DNA of 64,000 bases from Natronorubrum sediminis (GTDB taxonomy: Archaea > Halobacteriota > Halobacteria > Halobacteriales > Natrialbaceae), in NCBI RefSeq assembly GCF_900108095.1, contig NZ_FNWL01000002.1:1144691-1208690 (forward strand). The letters are read 5' to 3'. Below the pieces are notes generated by a model that was given only the letters and a program-made list of their open reading frames with translations, made no database searches and was not told the origin of the DNA. This document shows positions 16,902 through 27,031 of the stretch, one piece after another (the stretch's first letter is position 1; each line of letters begins with the position of its first letter). The position numbers were made by a program, and so were the translations under genes.

Positions 16902-18161
16902 TTAGACGCCGGTGCTGTAGCGAAGCAAGCCGGCGAAGCCGCCGAAGGCGTTGTAGAGTTGTTCTCCCTTCTCGAAGTCAGTCGAGATGAACTTCGTCTC
17001 CGTGCCCCGTTGTTCGGCGATTTCGATGAGGTGATCGATGGCGTCCTCTCGGTTCTCGTCGGTCGCCTCCACCTCACTTCCACAGTCGCTGCAGGTGTGC
17101 TCGGGCGTCGACTTACGGCGGTCGACTACCTCGTAGTCGGTGTTGCCACACTCCCCGCAGTCGTAGGTGATGGCGTCTTTCCTGAGGTCCTCGCTGATGA
17201 GGAGTCGGTCGACGGCACCCATCATCAGGTTGCGTCGCGTCTGCGCGAAGCCGTAGGTCGCGCGGTCGCCCGCGTTGAGCTCCTCGAAGAACTCCTCCAT
17301 CTGCTTTTTGTCCTTCATCACCTCGGCGTCGGCCAAGGCGTCCTCGGCGTTATCGACGAGGTCCTTCAGGCCGGACTCGTCCGTGTAGGCGACGTCGAAC
17401 TTGCCGATCACGTTGTCCTGAATCTCGTGGTGGAGGTAGTCGCCGTCGAGGAACTCGTCCTTCGTGGGGGAGGGGCCGCCGACGAGGATGCCGTCGAGTT
17501 CGTGTCGGCGTGGGACGAACAGGTCGTTAGCCATCCCTGCAACCTCCTGATAGAAGTTGTCGATGGCCTCGAGGCGCAGTCGGGCGAACCGCTGGGCGGA
17601 CTGGCCACCCTTTCGCTGCTTACCGGGGACGAGCGAGGAGGCGGATTTGACGGGTTCGATACGTTTTCCCTTCAGCCAGCCGACGTTGGCTTCGCGTCGG
17701 TCGAGGACGACGAGGCCGTAGAGGCCCTTGTCGGCGAGCATCTCCTCGAGTGGCTCGGTGAGGAAGTCCGAGTCACAGTGATAGCGGAAGGACTCGACGG
17801 GCTGTGGCGGGCTCTCTAAGACGTTCGTCACCATCTCGGTGCGGCCGCCACCGGAGTCGACGGCACCGGAGAACAACACCAGCCCGTTCTCCGGCGGGTA
17901 GGTGTCGTAGTACCGGAGCCGGTCTTTGATACTCGTCAGCGCGTCCTGGACGGCCGTCCGGGTCTGTTTGGACTTAATATTGGCCGCCTCGCTGTGTTCC
18001 TGGGTGACGTGTTGGACGACGTCACTGATCTGTCTATCGTCGGGCACGTAGATCGTTACGAGCTGTGTCCCGGAGCCGTCGAAGTCCTTGAGATCCTCGA
18101 TGACCTTCCGGAACTCGTATTTTTTCCGGTCGGATTGCTCCTGCTCGCCCTCCTGGCTCAT
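16902..18161 (-). CDS. prf1: Peptide chain release factor aRF1
   Basis: 419 residues from ATG 18161 (MSQEGEQEQSDRKKYEFRK). It recognises all three stop codons and triggers peptide release at the ribosome. The stop-codon-recognition NIKS motif is in AANIKSKQTRTAV, and the GGQ motif that reaches the peptidyl-transferase centre is in PGKQRKGGQSAQRFARLR. A zinc-binding mini-domain is visible near the C-terminus (DCGECG...HTCSDCGSEVE), as in archaeal aRF1. Length and domain order (N, M, C) are normal. The gene is divergent from a MinD-like gene across ~230 bases. Confidence 0.96.
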   Translation of the reverse strand: MSQEGEQEQSDRKKYEFRKVIEDLKDFDGSGTQLVTIYVPDDRQISDVVQHVTQEHSEAANIKSKQTRTAVQDALTSIKDRLRYYDTYPPENGLVLFSGAVDSGGGRTEMVTNVLESPPQPVESFRYHCDSDFLTEPLEEMLADKGLYGLVVLDRREANVGWLKGKRIEPVKSASSLVPGKQRKGGQSAQRFARLRLEAIDNFYQEVAGMANDLFVPRRHELDGILVGGPSPTKDEFLDGDYLHHEIQDNVIGKFDVAYTDESGLKDLVDNAEDALADAEVMKDKKQMEEFFEELNAGDRATYGFAQTRRNLMMGAVDRLLISEDLRKDAITYDCGECGNTDYEVVDRRKSTPEHTCSDCGSEVEATDENREDAIDHLIEIAEQRGTETKFISTDFEKGEQLYNAFGGFAGLLRYSTGV

Positions 18162-18388
18162 TATCCGTACAAAACGGTGCTGTGGGTAAGAATCCTTTGA
18201 CACAGGCGCTATCGTGGTACTGACTGTCGAGACGGAACGTTCGACGTGGACCGTTTAAGAGGATCACGGCGGCAGTAGCCATCGAAGTAGTACAGGTACT
18301 GTCGGTGAATAGTCTGTCGACTGAGATAGTCAGCGTGATGGGGTAAGATTCACGGTGCTCCCGTGTGACTGTCCGCACAGTATTCAGT

Positions 18389-19360
18389 ATGTCTCAGGAG
18401 ACGGTTTATGCGATCGCGAGTGGCAAGGGAGGCGTCGGAAAAACGACAACAACGGTGAATCTCGGCACGGCGCTCGCCCAGGCAGGCGAACGCGTCGCCA
18501 TCGTCGACGCCGACCTCGGGATGGCGAACCTCGCCGGCTTCGTCAGTCTCTCCGCCGACTCGACGACGCTACACGACGTTCTCGCGGACGACGCGCCACT
18601 CGAGGACGCGACGTACGAGATTACGGACAACATCCTCGCCGTGCCGAGTGGAACCGGACTCTCCGAATACGCAGATATCTCGCCCGAAGGGCTTCGCGAC
18701 GTCGTCTCGGAGCTTCGCGAGGAGTTCGACTACGTCTTCCTCGACGTTGGTGCCGGTATTAGCCACGAAACCGTCCTCCCCCTGGGGCTCGCCGATACCG
18801 TCATCCTGCTTTCGACGCCCGAACCCGCCGCCGTCCACGACGCGAAGAAAACCCTCGAGTTGACCGAGCGATCCGGTGGCGACGTCGCCGGACTCGTTCT
18901 CACTCGCACGCACCCGGATAGCGACGTCTCCCACGACGAAATCGCCGCCCGTCTCGAAACGCCGTTGCTCGCGACCGTTCCCGAAGACCCGGCTGCTCGA
19001 GAGAGCGTGTACGCGGGAACGCCACTGGTCGTCTACAGTTCCGAGGGGCCCGCTGCGACCGCCTACCGTCGACTCGCCGCGCAACTGGTCGGAATCAAGG
19101 TTCCCGAACCCGCGACACAGACGGCGACCGAAGGCGACACAACCGGCTCTGAGGACGATACCGACGAAGCGGACGATACCGACGAGACGGACGCACCCGC
19201 CGACTCGAGTGAAGCGGATGATGCCGCGGGCGGCGACTCGAGCGACGATGACGAGGACGAACCGGCGACGGCCGAACCGGCGACCGGCGAGTCGGGCAGT
19301 CGCGAGGCTGCACACGACGACGTCTCGAGTGCGATCACGGAAGCTGAATCCGACACGTAA
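18389..19360 (+). CDS. MinD/ParA-like P-loop ATPase with long acidic tail
   Basis: 323 residues from ATG 18389 (MSQETVYAIASGKGGVGKT). The deviant Walker A GKGGVGKTT, the IVDADLGMANL switch I and FDYVFLDVGAGI Walker B place it in the MinD group. Bacterial MinD places the division site; haloarchaeal MinD homologues have instead been linked to positioning of chemotaxis arrays and archaella. Residues ~245-323 are a low-complexity tail of Asp, Glu, Ala, Thr and Ser (DEADDTDETDAPADSS), so the amphipathic membrane helix typical of the MinD C-terminus is not obvious. It may act as a soluble paralogue. Confidence 0.88.
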   Translation: MSQETVYAIASGKGGVGKTTTTVNLGTALAQAGERVAIVDADLGMANLAGFVSLSADSTTLHDVLADDAPLEDATYEITDNILAVPSGTGLSEYADISPEGLRDVVSELREEFDYVFLDVGAGISHETVLPLGLADTVILLSTPEPAAVHDAKKTLELTERSGGDVAGLVLTRTHPDSDVSHDEIAARLETPLLATVPEDPAARESVYAGTPLVVYSSEGPAATAYRRLAAQLVGIKVPEPATQTATEGDTTGSEDDTDEADDTDETDAPADSSEADDAAGGDSSDDDEDEPATAEPATGESGSREAAHDDVSSAITEAESDT

Positions 19361-19704
19361 CGCCCGTACTCGGCCGAAGGCCGCCTCGTTGGTTACTCTC
19401 GCGACAGTGTCCCTACGGTCGAGTGATCGTCGAATCACAACCGTAGGCTGTTCCTTCGTCCCTCATTCGCTCGAGAAACCCGGAAACTCGTGGCTCAGTG
19501 AGAATCTAAAAGACGAGAAAGTCGTGACAGACGATCGTTTCACCGTCGTTACTTGCGCTCATCTCGTTCAGGGCCGTCCGAATAGTGGCCGCTGTGGGTT
19601 CAGATCGATCGTTCACGCTCGAGTGTCTGTCCTGCAATGATTCACTTTCTTGCAAGACAGTAACGAACTGATTACTAATCATACCCGATACCGATTCCTC
19701 GAAC
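19361..19704. other. 344-bp spacer
   Basis: The spacer contains one doubtful minus-strand small frame (19506-19682, listed separately) and the promoter of the lipoprotein gene, probably in the AT-richer 19668-19690. Otherwise I see nothing. Confidence 0.4.
19506..19682 (-). CDS. Doubtful small acidic protein
   Basis: 58 residues (MISNQFVTVLQESESLQDRH...ETIVCHDFLVF). Its composition is acidic (about nine Asp/Glu against three Arg), as real haloarchaeal proteins are. However, it is divergent from the lipoprotein gene by only 22 bases and would overlap that gene's promoter. No family was recognised. Confidence 0.25.
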   Translation of the reverse strand: MISNQFVTVLQESESLQDRHSSVNDRSEPTAATIRTALNEMSASNDGETIVCHDFLVF

Positions 19705-20214
19705 ATGGAGCGACGTAAAATCCTCCTCGGCAGTGGCGCAGCATTGGCAACCGCACTCGCTGGCTGTTCGGAAACCAGTGGCGGGTCAGACGACGACTCA
19801 AGCGACGATGGCGGCAGCGACGACGGGGGTAGTGACAACGGCGACGACAACGGGTCGAACGGGACGGACGACGTTCCTGGATTCGACGGGTCGAAACTGG
19901 ATATCGACAGCGACGCGCTGTCGATTTCGTCTATCGAGAAGAAAGACGACACGGTGCAGGTTCTCGTCGAAACGGACCTCACCGACTACCAGGAGTTGAT
20001 CGACGAACTCAAACCGCTCGCGGGCAAGCACGACGACGCGATCGACGACATCGAGGCCTTCATCGCAGAGGTCGATACGATCGAGTGGATCGCCGAACAC
20101 GACGGGGCGAAAGTCGTCTCGCTGTTCGTCGACGTCGAGTGGGTCGTGAGCTTCCTCGAGGACGAACTGTCCGAAGAGGAGTTTGGCGAGAAAGTCAAAG
20201 AGACGGCCGAGTAA
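19705..20214 (+). CDS. Tat-type lipoprotein with acidic linker, unknown function
   Basis: 169 residues (MERRKILLGSGAALATALAGCSE). The twin arginine, hydrophobic stretch and lipobox ALAGC (Cys21) indicate export and lipid anchoring. Residues ~23-55 are a Gly/Ser/Asp/Asn-rich linker (GGSDDDSSDDGGSDDG). The folded part (about residues 60-169) begins LDIDSDALSISSIEKKDDTVQVLVETDLTDYQEL and is Asp/Glu-rich without a recognised family. The pattern is that of a cell-surface binding or structural lipoprotein. Confidence 0.8.
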   Translation: MERRKILLGSGAALATALAGCSETSGGSDDDSSDDGGSDDGGSDNGDDNGSNGTDDVPGFDGSKLDIDSDALSISSIEKKDDTVQVLVETDLTDYQELIDELKPLAGKHDDAIDDIEAFIAEVDTIEWIAEHDGAKVVSLFVDVEWVVSFLEDELSEEEFGEKVKETAE

Positions 20215-20304
20215 CAGCGCCGTCGCAGGTAATCGACCGCTGTTCGACACCGGATTTTTGTGGGCGACCGTTACCAGTAGAGAGTCAGACGGGTCAACCG
20301 ACAG

Positions 20305-22092
20305 TCACATCGAGCGCGGAGCCTCGACGCCGAGAATCGTCAACGCGTTCGCGACGGTGTGTTTCGACGCCGCCACGAGCGCGAGTCGAGCCTCGCGAGT
20401 CTCGGGGTCGACGTCGTCGGCGAGCACGGGACACTCCCGATAGAAGCCGTTGAACCGGTCTGCGAACTCCCGCGTGTACGTCGCGATCTGGTGGGGTTCG
20501 AGGTCGTCGGCCGCCTCGTCGACGACGGCGGGGAATCGAGCGATCGTCTCGAGCAAGTCGCGTTCGGCGTCGGTCTCGAGGACGTCGGCGTCGAGAGCCT
20601 CGAGTTCGACGTCCTGAGTCGCGAGCGCACGCTCGGGATCCAGCCCCGCTTCCTCGAGAATACCGCAGGTTCGGGCGTGAACGTACTGGACGTAGGGGGC
20701 GGACTGGGCTTCGAAGTCGAGTGCCTGCTCCCACTCGAAGGTGATCGCTTTCGTCGGCTGTTTCGAGACGATGTCGTAGCGAACGGCACCGATACCGACC
20801 TGGTGGGCGATTCGCTCGATGTCGTCCTCGGAGAGGTCGTCGTCGCGGATGCGCTCGTCGAGTCGGTCCTCGACTTCCTGGCGTGCGCGGTCGATGGCCT
20901 CGTCGAGGAGGTCGTCTAAGTCGACGCCGGTTCCACGGCGGGTGCTCATCTTCCCCTCTGGCAGGTTGACGTAGGAGTAGAGCACCTGCTGGAGGTCGTC
21001 GGTGTCGTTACCGAGTAACTCGAGGGTGGTGCGAAGCTGTTTGGCCTGGAGTTTGTGGTCCTCACCGAGGACGGTCACGGCCTCGTCGTAGTTGTCGAAC
21101 TTCCACTCGTGGTGGGCGAGGTCGCGCGTTGCGTACAGCGAGGTGCCATCCGAGCGAAGGAAGACGAGGTTCTTGTCGATGCCGTGATCCTCGAGTTCGA
21201 GTTGCCAGGCGTCTTCCTCGTAGACCGCTTCGTCGAGATTCTCGAGGCGCTCGACAAGGTCGTCGGTGTCTCCGTTTCGCATGAATCTCGTCTCCTTGAC
21301 GAACTCGTCGAACTCGGCGGGGAGACGCGCGAGGCAGGCTTTCATCCCCGAGAGAACCTGATCGACGACCTCGCTGACGCGCTCGTAGGCTTCCTCGTCG
21401 CCGTTCTCGAGGCCCTGCATGATCGAGCCGATTTCGGCTTCCGCCTCGGCGACTTCGTCCTCGGGTGCGTTCTCGAGGAAGGCGTTGCCCGTTCGGTAGT
21501 AGCGCACGAGGTCGTACTCGATGCGCTCGCGTTCTGGCTCGCCCTCGAGGTCGTCCTCGTCGAAGGTCTCGTAGGCCCAGGTGAAGACGGCCATCTGGCG
21601 GCCCGCGTCGTTGACGTAGTAGTGTCGGTCGACGTCGTAGCCCGCGAAATCGAGCAGGTTTGCGACGGCGTCGCCGACGATCGGGTTCCGCGCGCGACCG
21701 ACGTGGACGGGGCCGGTCGGGTTCGCGCTCGTGTGTTCGACAACGACAGACGTCTCTCGGTCCTCGAGTCGCCCGTAGGACTCTTCGGTCGCCGTCTCGA
21801 GCGTCGTCGCGAAGTAGGCGTCACTCGGCAGGAAGTTGAGATAGGGGCCCTGCGTCTGGATCGCAGAGACGTAGGTCAACTCGTCGGCGTCGATTTCCTC
21901 GGCGAGTTCGCCGGCGACCTGTGGCGGCGGTGCACCGGCTTCGCTGGCGAGTCGGAAGGCGACGCTCGAGGCGAGGACGCTCTCGACGTCGTCCGGCGGT
22001 TCTTCGATCCCGAGGTCGTCGGTCGGGTACTCGAGTGACGACAGGGCGTCCTCGAGTGCGGCTTCGACCTCCGCGCGCAGAGAGAGGAACAT
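20305..22092 (-). CDS. argS: Arginyl-tRNA synthetase
   Basis: 595 residues, normal length for the enzyme, which charges tRNA-Arg with arginine using ATP. It has the class I HIGH signature in the form VHVGRARNP following SANPTGP, the N-terminal ArgRS additional domain, the lysine signature region [15 protein letters not shown], and a C-terminal DALR anticodon-binding domain ([21 protein letters not shown]...[21 protein letters not shown]). It stands alone, convergent with a lipoprotein gene and followed upstream by udk on the same strand. Confidence 0.96.
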   Translation of the reverse strand: MFLSLRAEVEAALEDALSSLEYPTDDLGIEEPPDDVESVLASSVAFRLASEAGAPPPQVAGELAEEIDADELTYVSAIQTQGPYLNFLPSDAYFATTLETATEESYGRLEDRETSVVVEHTSANPTGPVHVGRARNPIVGDAVANLLDFAGYDVDRHYYVNDAGRQMAVFTWAYETFDEDDLEGEPERERIEYDLVRYYRTGNAFLENAPEDEVAEAEAEIGSIMQGLENGDEEAYERVSEVVDQVLSGMKACLARLPAEFDEFVKETRFMRNGDTDDLVERLENLDEAVYEEDAWQLELEDHGIDKNLVFLRSDGTSLYATRDLAHHEWKFDNYDEAVTVLGEDHKLQAKQLRTTLELLGNDTDDLQQVLYSYVNLPEGKMSTRRGTGVDLDDLLDEAIDRARQEVEDRLDERIRDDDLSEDDIERIAHQVGIGAVRYDIVSKQPTKAITFEWEQALDFEAQSAPYVQYVHARTCGILEEAGLDPERALATQDVELEALDADVLETDAERDLLETIARFPAVVDEAADDLEPHQIATYTREFADRFNGFYRECPVLADDVDPETREARLALVAASKHTVANALTILGVEAPRSM

Positions 22093-22211
22093 ACCCGCCC
22101 GTATTCAGGGCTGGAGTAAAGGAATGTCGGGTTCGTCCGTTCGGGCGGCGAACGAGCAATCACAAGCCAGCGTCTGGAATCAGTCACTCGACGAACTAGC
22201 GAGTCGGTGAA

Positions 22212-22892
22212 TTACTCCGTCGTCGGGCTGTTGAACGACAACTCGGGATCGACGCCGGCCTCGCGCTCGACGCCGTCATCGGTCAGTTCGGCCTGGACCT
22301 TTTCGGTCAGTAAGTCGACGGCCATTCGGTTCGCACCTTCGGGAATAATCACGTCGGCGTTCTTCTTCGTCGGTTCGACGAACTGTTCGTGCATCGGTTT
22401 GACCGTTCCGAGATACTGTTTGATGACGCCCTCGAGGTTGCGGCCGCGGTCGATGACGTCGCGTTCGATTCGGCGGAGGATTCGAACGTCGGCGTCGGTC
22501 ATCACGTAGACGCGCAAATCGAGCATATCGAGGATCTCCTCGTCGTACAGCGTGAGGATTCCCTCGAGGACGATCACGTCCGTTGGCTCGACGGTGACGC
22601 GTTCGTCCTTTCGGTTGTGAATCTCGAAATCGTACTGTGGCATCTCGACCGATTGCCCCATGAGAAGATCGTTCAGTTGCTCGCGGAGCAGTTCCCACTC
22701 GAAGGCCGAGGGATGGTCGTAGTTGACGTCCGCTCGCTCCTCGAAGGGCATGTGCGAGAGATCCTGATAGTAGTTGTCGAGCGGAATGCGGGTGACGGCT
22801 TCGCCGACCGTCTCCGCAACGGTTCGCGAGACGGTCGTCTTCCCCGCCCCCGTCCCGCCGGCGATTCCGATGGCGAACGACGGTATACTCAT
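22212..22892 (-). CDS. udk: Uridine kinase
   Basis: 226 residues. It phosphorylates uridine and cytidine to UMP and CMP in pyrimidine salvage. The P-loop GGTGAGKTTVSRT, the substrate-binding segment IPLDNYYQDLSHMPFEERADVNYDHPSAFEWELL (the conserved DxYY..L and NYDHP motifs) and VIVLEGILTLYDEEI are all typical of uridine kinases. The protein is slightly longer at the C-terminus than bacterial Udk. Confidence 0.92.
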   Translation of the reverse strand: MSIPSFAIGIAGGTGAGKTTVSRTVAETVGEAVTRIPLDNYYQDLSHMPFEERADVNYDHPSAFEWELLREQLNDLLMGQSVEMPQYDFEIHNRKDERVTVEPTDVIVLEGILTLYDEEILDMLDLRVYVMTDADVRILRRIERDVIDRGRNLEGVIKQYLGTVKPMHEQFVEPTKKNADVIIPEGANRMAVDLLTEKVQAELTDDGVEREAGVDPELSFNSPTTE

Positions 22893-22987
22893 CGTCCGAT
22901 TCTCGGACGGCCCGATAATGAATCCCCTGATACCGAGTCGATACGCGACGGTCCGTCTCGGAGTTCTCCGCTACTCGAGTGCACACC

Positions 22988-23539
22988 TCACCGGGAACTC
23001 GAGAACTCGTCGCCGGCGACGGCCTCGCGAAACCGCTGTTCGTGGATCGGCCGAAACGTTTCGGCCGTGTCGTCGAACGCCGCGGGCGACCAAAATCGAG
23101 CCGAGCGCGCATCGCTGCCGGCCGTCGGCTCGCCGCGTGCTTCGGACGCGTCGGCCACGTAGTGGATCGTCACGACGTGTTTGTCGTTTCGAGGGGGAAA
23201 CGCCGTCGCCTCGAGCAGCGAGAGCGCGTCGGGATCGAGCCTGACGCCGGTTTCTTCCTCGAGTTCGCGGACGGCGGCCACGGCGGGATCCTCGCCGATT
23301 TCCATGTGGCCGCCGGGGAGCGTCCACTCGCCGACGCCCGGCGGCACGTCGCGTTCGACGCACAGTACCGCGGGGTCGGGTCTCGATCGATCGACGACGG
23401 CGACGCTCGCACAGGGGACCGGATTGTGCCAGATAATCTCCTCACACGTCGAACAGCGCGCGCGTTCGCGGCCGTCGAACGTGGTCGTCTCGAGGGACCC
23501 ACCACAACGCGGACAAAAGCGAGCAGGGCGGCTGACCAT
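22988..23539 (-). CDS. NUDIX hydrolase with N-terminal zinc ribbon
   Basis: 183 residues. A zinc ribbon (CPRCGGSLE...RARCSTCEEIIWHNP) precedes a NUDIX domain whose box reads GGHMEIGEDPAVAAVRELEEETGVRL, matching the consensus Gx5Ex7REUxEExGU with both catalytic glutamates. This two-part form resembles NADH-pyrophosphatase-like (NudC-type) or ADP-ribose-type hydrolases, but the substrate-defining SQPWPFPxS motif of NudC is absent, so the substrate is unresolved. It probably removes or recycles nucleotide diphosphate derivatives. Confidence 0.88.
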   Translation of the reverse strand: MVSRPARFCPRCGGSLETTTFDGRERARCSTCEEIIWHNPVPCASVAVVDRSRPDPAVLCVERDVPPGVGEWTLPGGHMEIGEDPAVAAVRELEEETGVRLDPDALSLLEATAFPPRNDKHVVTIHYVADASEARGEPTAGSDARSARFWSPAAFDDTAETFRPIHEQRFREAVAGDEFSSSR

Positions 23540-23565
23540 CTATTCGCCTGTCGGGGACGAGGGTA

Positions 23566-24720
23566 TCAAAGCGTTTTCAATCCGCTTCCCGTCAGCGGGA
23601 CGACAACGTCCGCGTCAGAATCGACCAGCCCGAGTTCTCGATACTCCTCGAGCGCTGCAGGGGCGACCGCACAGGTCGGTTCGACGTAGAAGCCGTTACG
23701 GTGGAGTCGATCGAGGGCGCTCTCGATCGGATCCGCACCGAGGGCGATCGCGTCGCCGTCGGTCGCCTCGATGGCCTCGAGGATTTCGTCTTTACGGGCG
23801 GGTTCTGCGATCTGGATGCCGTCGGCGATGTCGGTTTCGACGTCGTCCTCGTCGGCCGGTTCCCAGCCGAGTTCGTCGACGATCGGCGCGTGTCCGGCAG
23901 CCTGTGCGCCGAACAACTGGGGTATTCGGTCGACGATCCCCGCTTCGGCGAGCAACGAGAAGCCGCGATACGCGCCCAGAAAGAGCGTGCCGTGGCCGAT
24001 CGGGAGGACGACGGCGTCCGGCACGCTCCAGCCTCGTTGGGCGGCGATTTCGAACGCGAACGTCATCGTCCCCGCGTAGAATGCCGGGTTCCAGGCGTGG
24101 CTGGCGTACCAGCCCGCATCGGTCTGTCGGGGGGCGTCCCCGCTCTCAGTTCTCGAGGCGCTTTGGGCCTCGCTCTCGACGGCGTCGAGACAGGCCTCGG
24201 TCACGTCCTGTCGGCTCCCCTCGATCCGAACCGGCCGAGCGTCGGCGCGCTGAATCGTCATCAGCTTCGACTGCTTGACGTCCGCCGGCACGTAGATGTC
24301 GGCGTCGATACCCGCACGAGCCGCGTACGTCGCGATCGCAGCGCCGGCGTTCCCCGACGAGTCTTCGACGACCTTCTCGACGCCGAGTTCGACGGCTCGA
24401 GAGAGCGTCGTCGTGGCTCCGCGATCCTTGAACGAACCCGTCGGAAAGACGTACTCGAGTTTGAACTTCGCGTCCCACTCGGGGGCGTCGACGAGGGGCG
24501 TAAAGCCCTCGTGAAAGGTGACGTGCTTTTCGATGGGCAGGAACTCGTGGAACGTCCAAAGTCCATCGCTGGTGTCGAGGTTGTGCAACGGAAGCGGGTC
24601 GCCCTCCGGATGGGGTCGGTCGGTGAACTCGAGTGCGTGGCCACACCCACAGCGCCACGGTTCGGCTGGTCCCGCGTCGTAGACGCGCTCACAGGCCGGG
24701 CAGATGAGATCAGCCGGCAT
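23566..24720 (-). CDS. thrC: Threonine synthase
   Basis: 384 residues. It converts O-phosphohomoserine to threonine, PLP-dependently. The N-terminus has the zinc ribbon of the long haloarchaeal ThrC (CPACERVYDAGPAEPWRCGCG). The PLP-lysine region is PTGSFKDRGATTTLSRA, with SSGNAGAAIATYAARAG as the phosphate-binding loop. It is 1 base from the downstream AstE-like gene (24722) on the same strand, so the two are likely co-transcribed. Confidence 0.92.
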   Translation of the reverse strand: MPADLICPACERVYDAGPAEPWRCGCGHALEFTDRPHPEGDPLPLHNLDTSDGLWTFHEFLPIEKHVTFHEGFTPLVDAPEWDAKFKLEYVFPTGSFKDRGATTTLSRAVELGVEKVVEDSSGNAGAAIATYAARAGIDADIYVPADVKQSKLMTIQRADARPVRIEGSRQDVTEACLDAVESEAQSASRTESGDAPRQTDAGWYASHAWNPAFYAGTMTFAFEIAAQRGWSVPDAVVLPIGHGTLFLGAYRGFSLLAEAGIVDRIPQLFGAQAAGHAPIVDELGWEPADEDDVETDIADGIQIAEPARKDEILEAIEATDGDAIALGADPIESALDRLHRNGFYVEPTCAVAPAALEEYRELGLVDSDADVVVPLTGSGLKTL

Positions 24721-24721
24721 G

Positions 24722-25681
24722 TTAGTGCTCGTCGATGTCGGTGGCGACCGAGCAGACGTACTCTCCCGTCGCGACCTGTGGCAGTCGGCGCGTTCGCCAG
24801 AGGATGCCGTCGCTGTCTGCGCTCACCGTCGTCTTTGGTTCGCCGAAGGGCGTCGTCACTTCGAAGAGCGTCTCGCCACGCTGGACGCGCTCGCCCAGTT
24901 CCACCTGAAAGGAGATGAGGCCGCCACACGAGGCACCGTACTGTTCGAATCCGCGAGCACGCGTCTGCGGGGACGGGTCCACACTTCCCTCGAGGAAGTC
25001 GTAGTAGGTGAGCACGTTGAAGATACCCTCGACGCCCTTCTGGATGCTCGTCTCGTCCCAGCCGACGGCCCCGCCGAGTTCGGGGTCGACGGTCGGCACG
25101 CCTTCGTCGGGCGCGGCGCGGGCGAGTTGTCCTTCCGGCCCCTTCTGGTCGAGAATGTAGCCACAGCCGAACACCTTGGCCAACTCGAGACACGCCGAGT
25201 GGAGTCGGTGGCGTTTGCCACAGCGGACGCGAACCTCGTCGATCATCCGACTCGTCGAGCCCTGGTGGAGGTCCAGAACGAGATCCGCTCGCATCGCCGC
25301 CTCGAAGGTCGCCGCAGCAATTCGTTCGCTCGAGGTCCCGGTTTCGTTGCCCGGGTAGGCGCGATTCATCTTCGTGTCGTCGATCGGATTGCGGTGTTGG
25401 GCGACCTGAAACGCGTGGTAGTTGACGATCCCGACGATCAGGATCGTCCCCGCGAGTGCTGTCGGATCGAGTTGCGGGACGAGTCGCTGGACAACGCCGA
25501 CACCGTTGAGTTCGTCGCCGTCGCTCGCCGCCTGTATGTAGAGCGTCTTCCCCGACCGTTCGCCGTTGATCACGGCGACTGGAAGACCGAACGGGCTGCC
25601 GTCTCTGGTCTCCCCGACCTCGAGACGGCCCGTATCGATCTCACCGGGATCCGCGCTCGCCGTTCCGAGCGTCGTCGTCAT
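24722..25681 (-). CDS. Succinylglutamate desuccinylase/aspartoacylase-family zinc deacylase
   Basis: 319 residues from ATG 25681 (MTTTLGTASADPGEID). Zinc-carboxypeptidase fold: QAASDGDELNGVGVV has the HG/DGxE type metal ligands altered (DGDE), followed by DDTKMNRAYPGN (the N-R-x-FPG motif) and DLVLDLHQGST, which supplies the LDLH metal-ligand motif. The C-terminal ~75 residues (GGLISFQVELGERVQRGETLFEVTT) are a biotinyl/lipoyl-like beta domain seen in AstE relatives. It lies 1 base from thrC. The usual HxGE first motif reads SDGDE here, so activity or metal use may differ from the classical enzymes. Confidence 0.75.
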   Translation of the reverse strand: MTTTLGTASADPGEIDTGRLEVGETRDGSPFGLPVAVINGERSGKTLYIQAASDGDELNGVGVVQRLVPQLDPTALAGTILIVGIVNYHAFQVAQHRNPIDDTKMNRAYPGNETGTSSERIAAATFEAAMRADLVLDLHQGSTSRMIDEVRVRCGKRHRLHSACLELAKVFGCGYILDQKGPEGQLARAAPDEGVPTVDPELGGAVGWDETSIQKGVEGIFNVLTYYDFLEGSVDPSPQTRARGFEQYGASCGGLISFQVELGERVQRGETLFEVTTPFGEPKTTVSADSDGILWRTRRLPQVATGEYVCSVATDIDEH

Positions 25682-25870
25682 GTGCCAGCAGACGGAACCG
25701 CTCACCTTTATTGGTTCGGTGTTCACCAGCCTGCGCCACCCTCAGCGCATCGTTCGCCCCGAAACTGCAGGCTTTCTGTGAAGAGTTACCACTGAGGAGA
25801 AGGTGTGAACGCGAGACGCAGTTAGTCGAGAAAACACCTGTCGAGATCGAAGACTCGACTCGAAGGGCCG

Positions 25871-27031
25871 TCAGGAGGACAGCAAGTCGTCGGCGATGAT
25901 ACGCTTTTGAATCTCGCTGGTGCCCTCGAAGATTCGGGTAAGCCGGGCGTCTCGCCAGTAGCGTTCCACGTCGAACTCGGTCGTGTAGCCGTAGCCGCCG
26001 TGGATCTGGATCCCTTCGCTCGTCACCTCTTCGGCGATTTCGCTCGCGAAGAGTTTCGCCATCGCTGCCTCCGCGTCTGCTCGTTCGCCGCTGTCGACGG
26101 CCTCCGCGACGAGCAAGGAGAGGGCTCGAGCGGCCTCGACTTTCGTCGCCATCTCCGCGAGGTTGAATCGGATCGCCTGGAAGTCACTGATCGGGCCGTC
26201 GAACTGCTCGCGTTCCTGTGCGTACTGCAGGGAATCCTCGAGGGACGCGCGAGCGAGGCCGACGGCTCGAGCGGCCGTGTGGACGCGGCCTTCCTCGAAG
26301 AACTCCATGATCTGGTAGAAGCCCTGGCCCTCCTCGCCACCGACGAGTTTGTCCGCGCTCACGCGAACGTCGTCGAAGTTGACCTCCCAGGTCTTCCAGC
26401 CGTGATACCCGATCTTGTCGATGGGCTGGCCGCTCAGCCCCTCACGGTCGAACGTGCCGGCTGGTTTTTCGACGATGAAGCCCGATATCCCCTTGTAGGC
26501 GGGTTCTGCGTCCGGGTCCGTGACGGCGTACGTGAGGATAAAGTCGGAGCCCTTCGCAAACGTACACCACATCTTCTGGCCGTTGAGGACGTACTCGTCG
26601 CCGTCTTTCTCCGCTCGCAGGCGCATGTTCGAGACGTCGCTGCCCGCGTCGGGTTCGCTGATGGCGATACTCTTTAACATCTCGCCGCTGGCCATCTTCG
26701 GCAAGTACTCCGCTTTTTGTTCCTCGGTCGCGCCGGCCAGGCTCTGGCCGCGGGCGATGATGCTGCCGACGCTGAGCCAGCCTCGAGAGAGTTCCTCGGC
26801 GATGACGGCGTAGGCCTTCAGATCGAGACCGAGTCCGCCGTATTCCTCGTCGATGAGAATGCCGAAAAAGCCCATCTCTCCGAGTTGGTCGATGAGGTCC
26901 CCAGACATCTCCTCGCCTTCTACGTCGCGTTCGCGCGCTTCGGGTGTGACTTCGTTGTCGACGAAGCGTTTCGTTTCGTCACGAAAGAGTTGGTGTTCGT
27001 CCGAGAGGATTACGTCACTAAGATTCTGCAT
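25871..27031 (-). CDS. Acyl-CoA dehydrogenase
   Basis: 386 residues, the standard length of FAD acyl-CoA dehydrogenases. Family signatures: AISEPDAGSDVSNMRLRAEK (signature 1), NGQKMWCTFAKGSDFIL, and QIHGGYGYTTEFDVERYWRDARLTRIFEGTSEIQK (signature 2 near the C-terminus). The catalytic base, normally the Glu in the FEG segment, is present in IFEGTSE. It performs alpha-beta desaturation of acyl-CoA. The chain length or branched-chain specificity cannot be read. It lies alone. Confidence 0.93.
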   Translation of the reverse strand: MQNLSDVILSDEHQLFRDETKRFVDNEVTPEARERDVEGEEMSGDLIDQLGEMGFFGILIDEEYGGLGLDLKAYAVIAEELSRGWLSVGSIIARGQSLAGATEEQKAEYLPKMASGEMLKSIAISEPDAGSDVSNMRLRAEKDGDEYVLNGQKMWCTFAKGSDFILTYAVTDPDAEPAYKGISGFIVEKPAGTFDREGLSGQPIDKIGYHGWKTWEVNFDDVRVSADKLVGGEEGQGFYQIMEFFEEGRVHTAARAVGLARASLEDSLQYAQEREQFDGPISDFQAIRFNLAEMATKVEAARALSLLVAEAVDSGERADAEAAMAKLFASEIAEEVTSEGIQIHGGYGYTTEFDVERYWRDARLTRIFEGTSEIQKRIIADDLLSS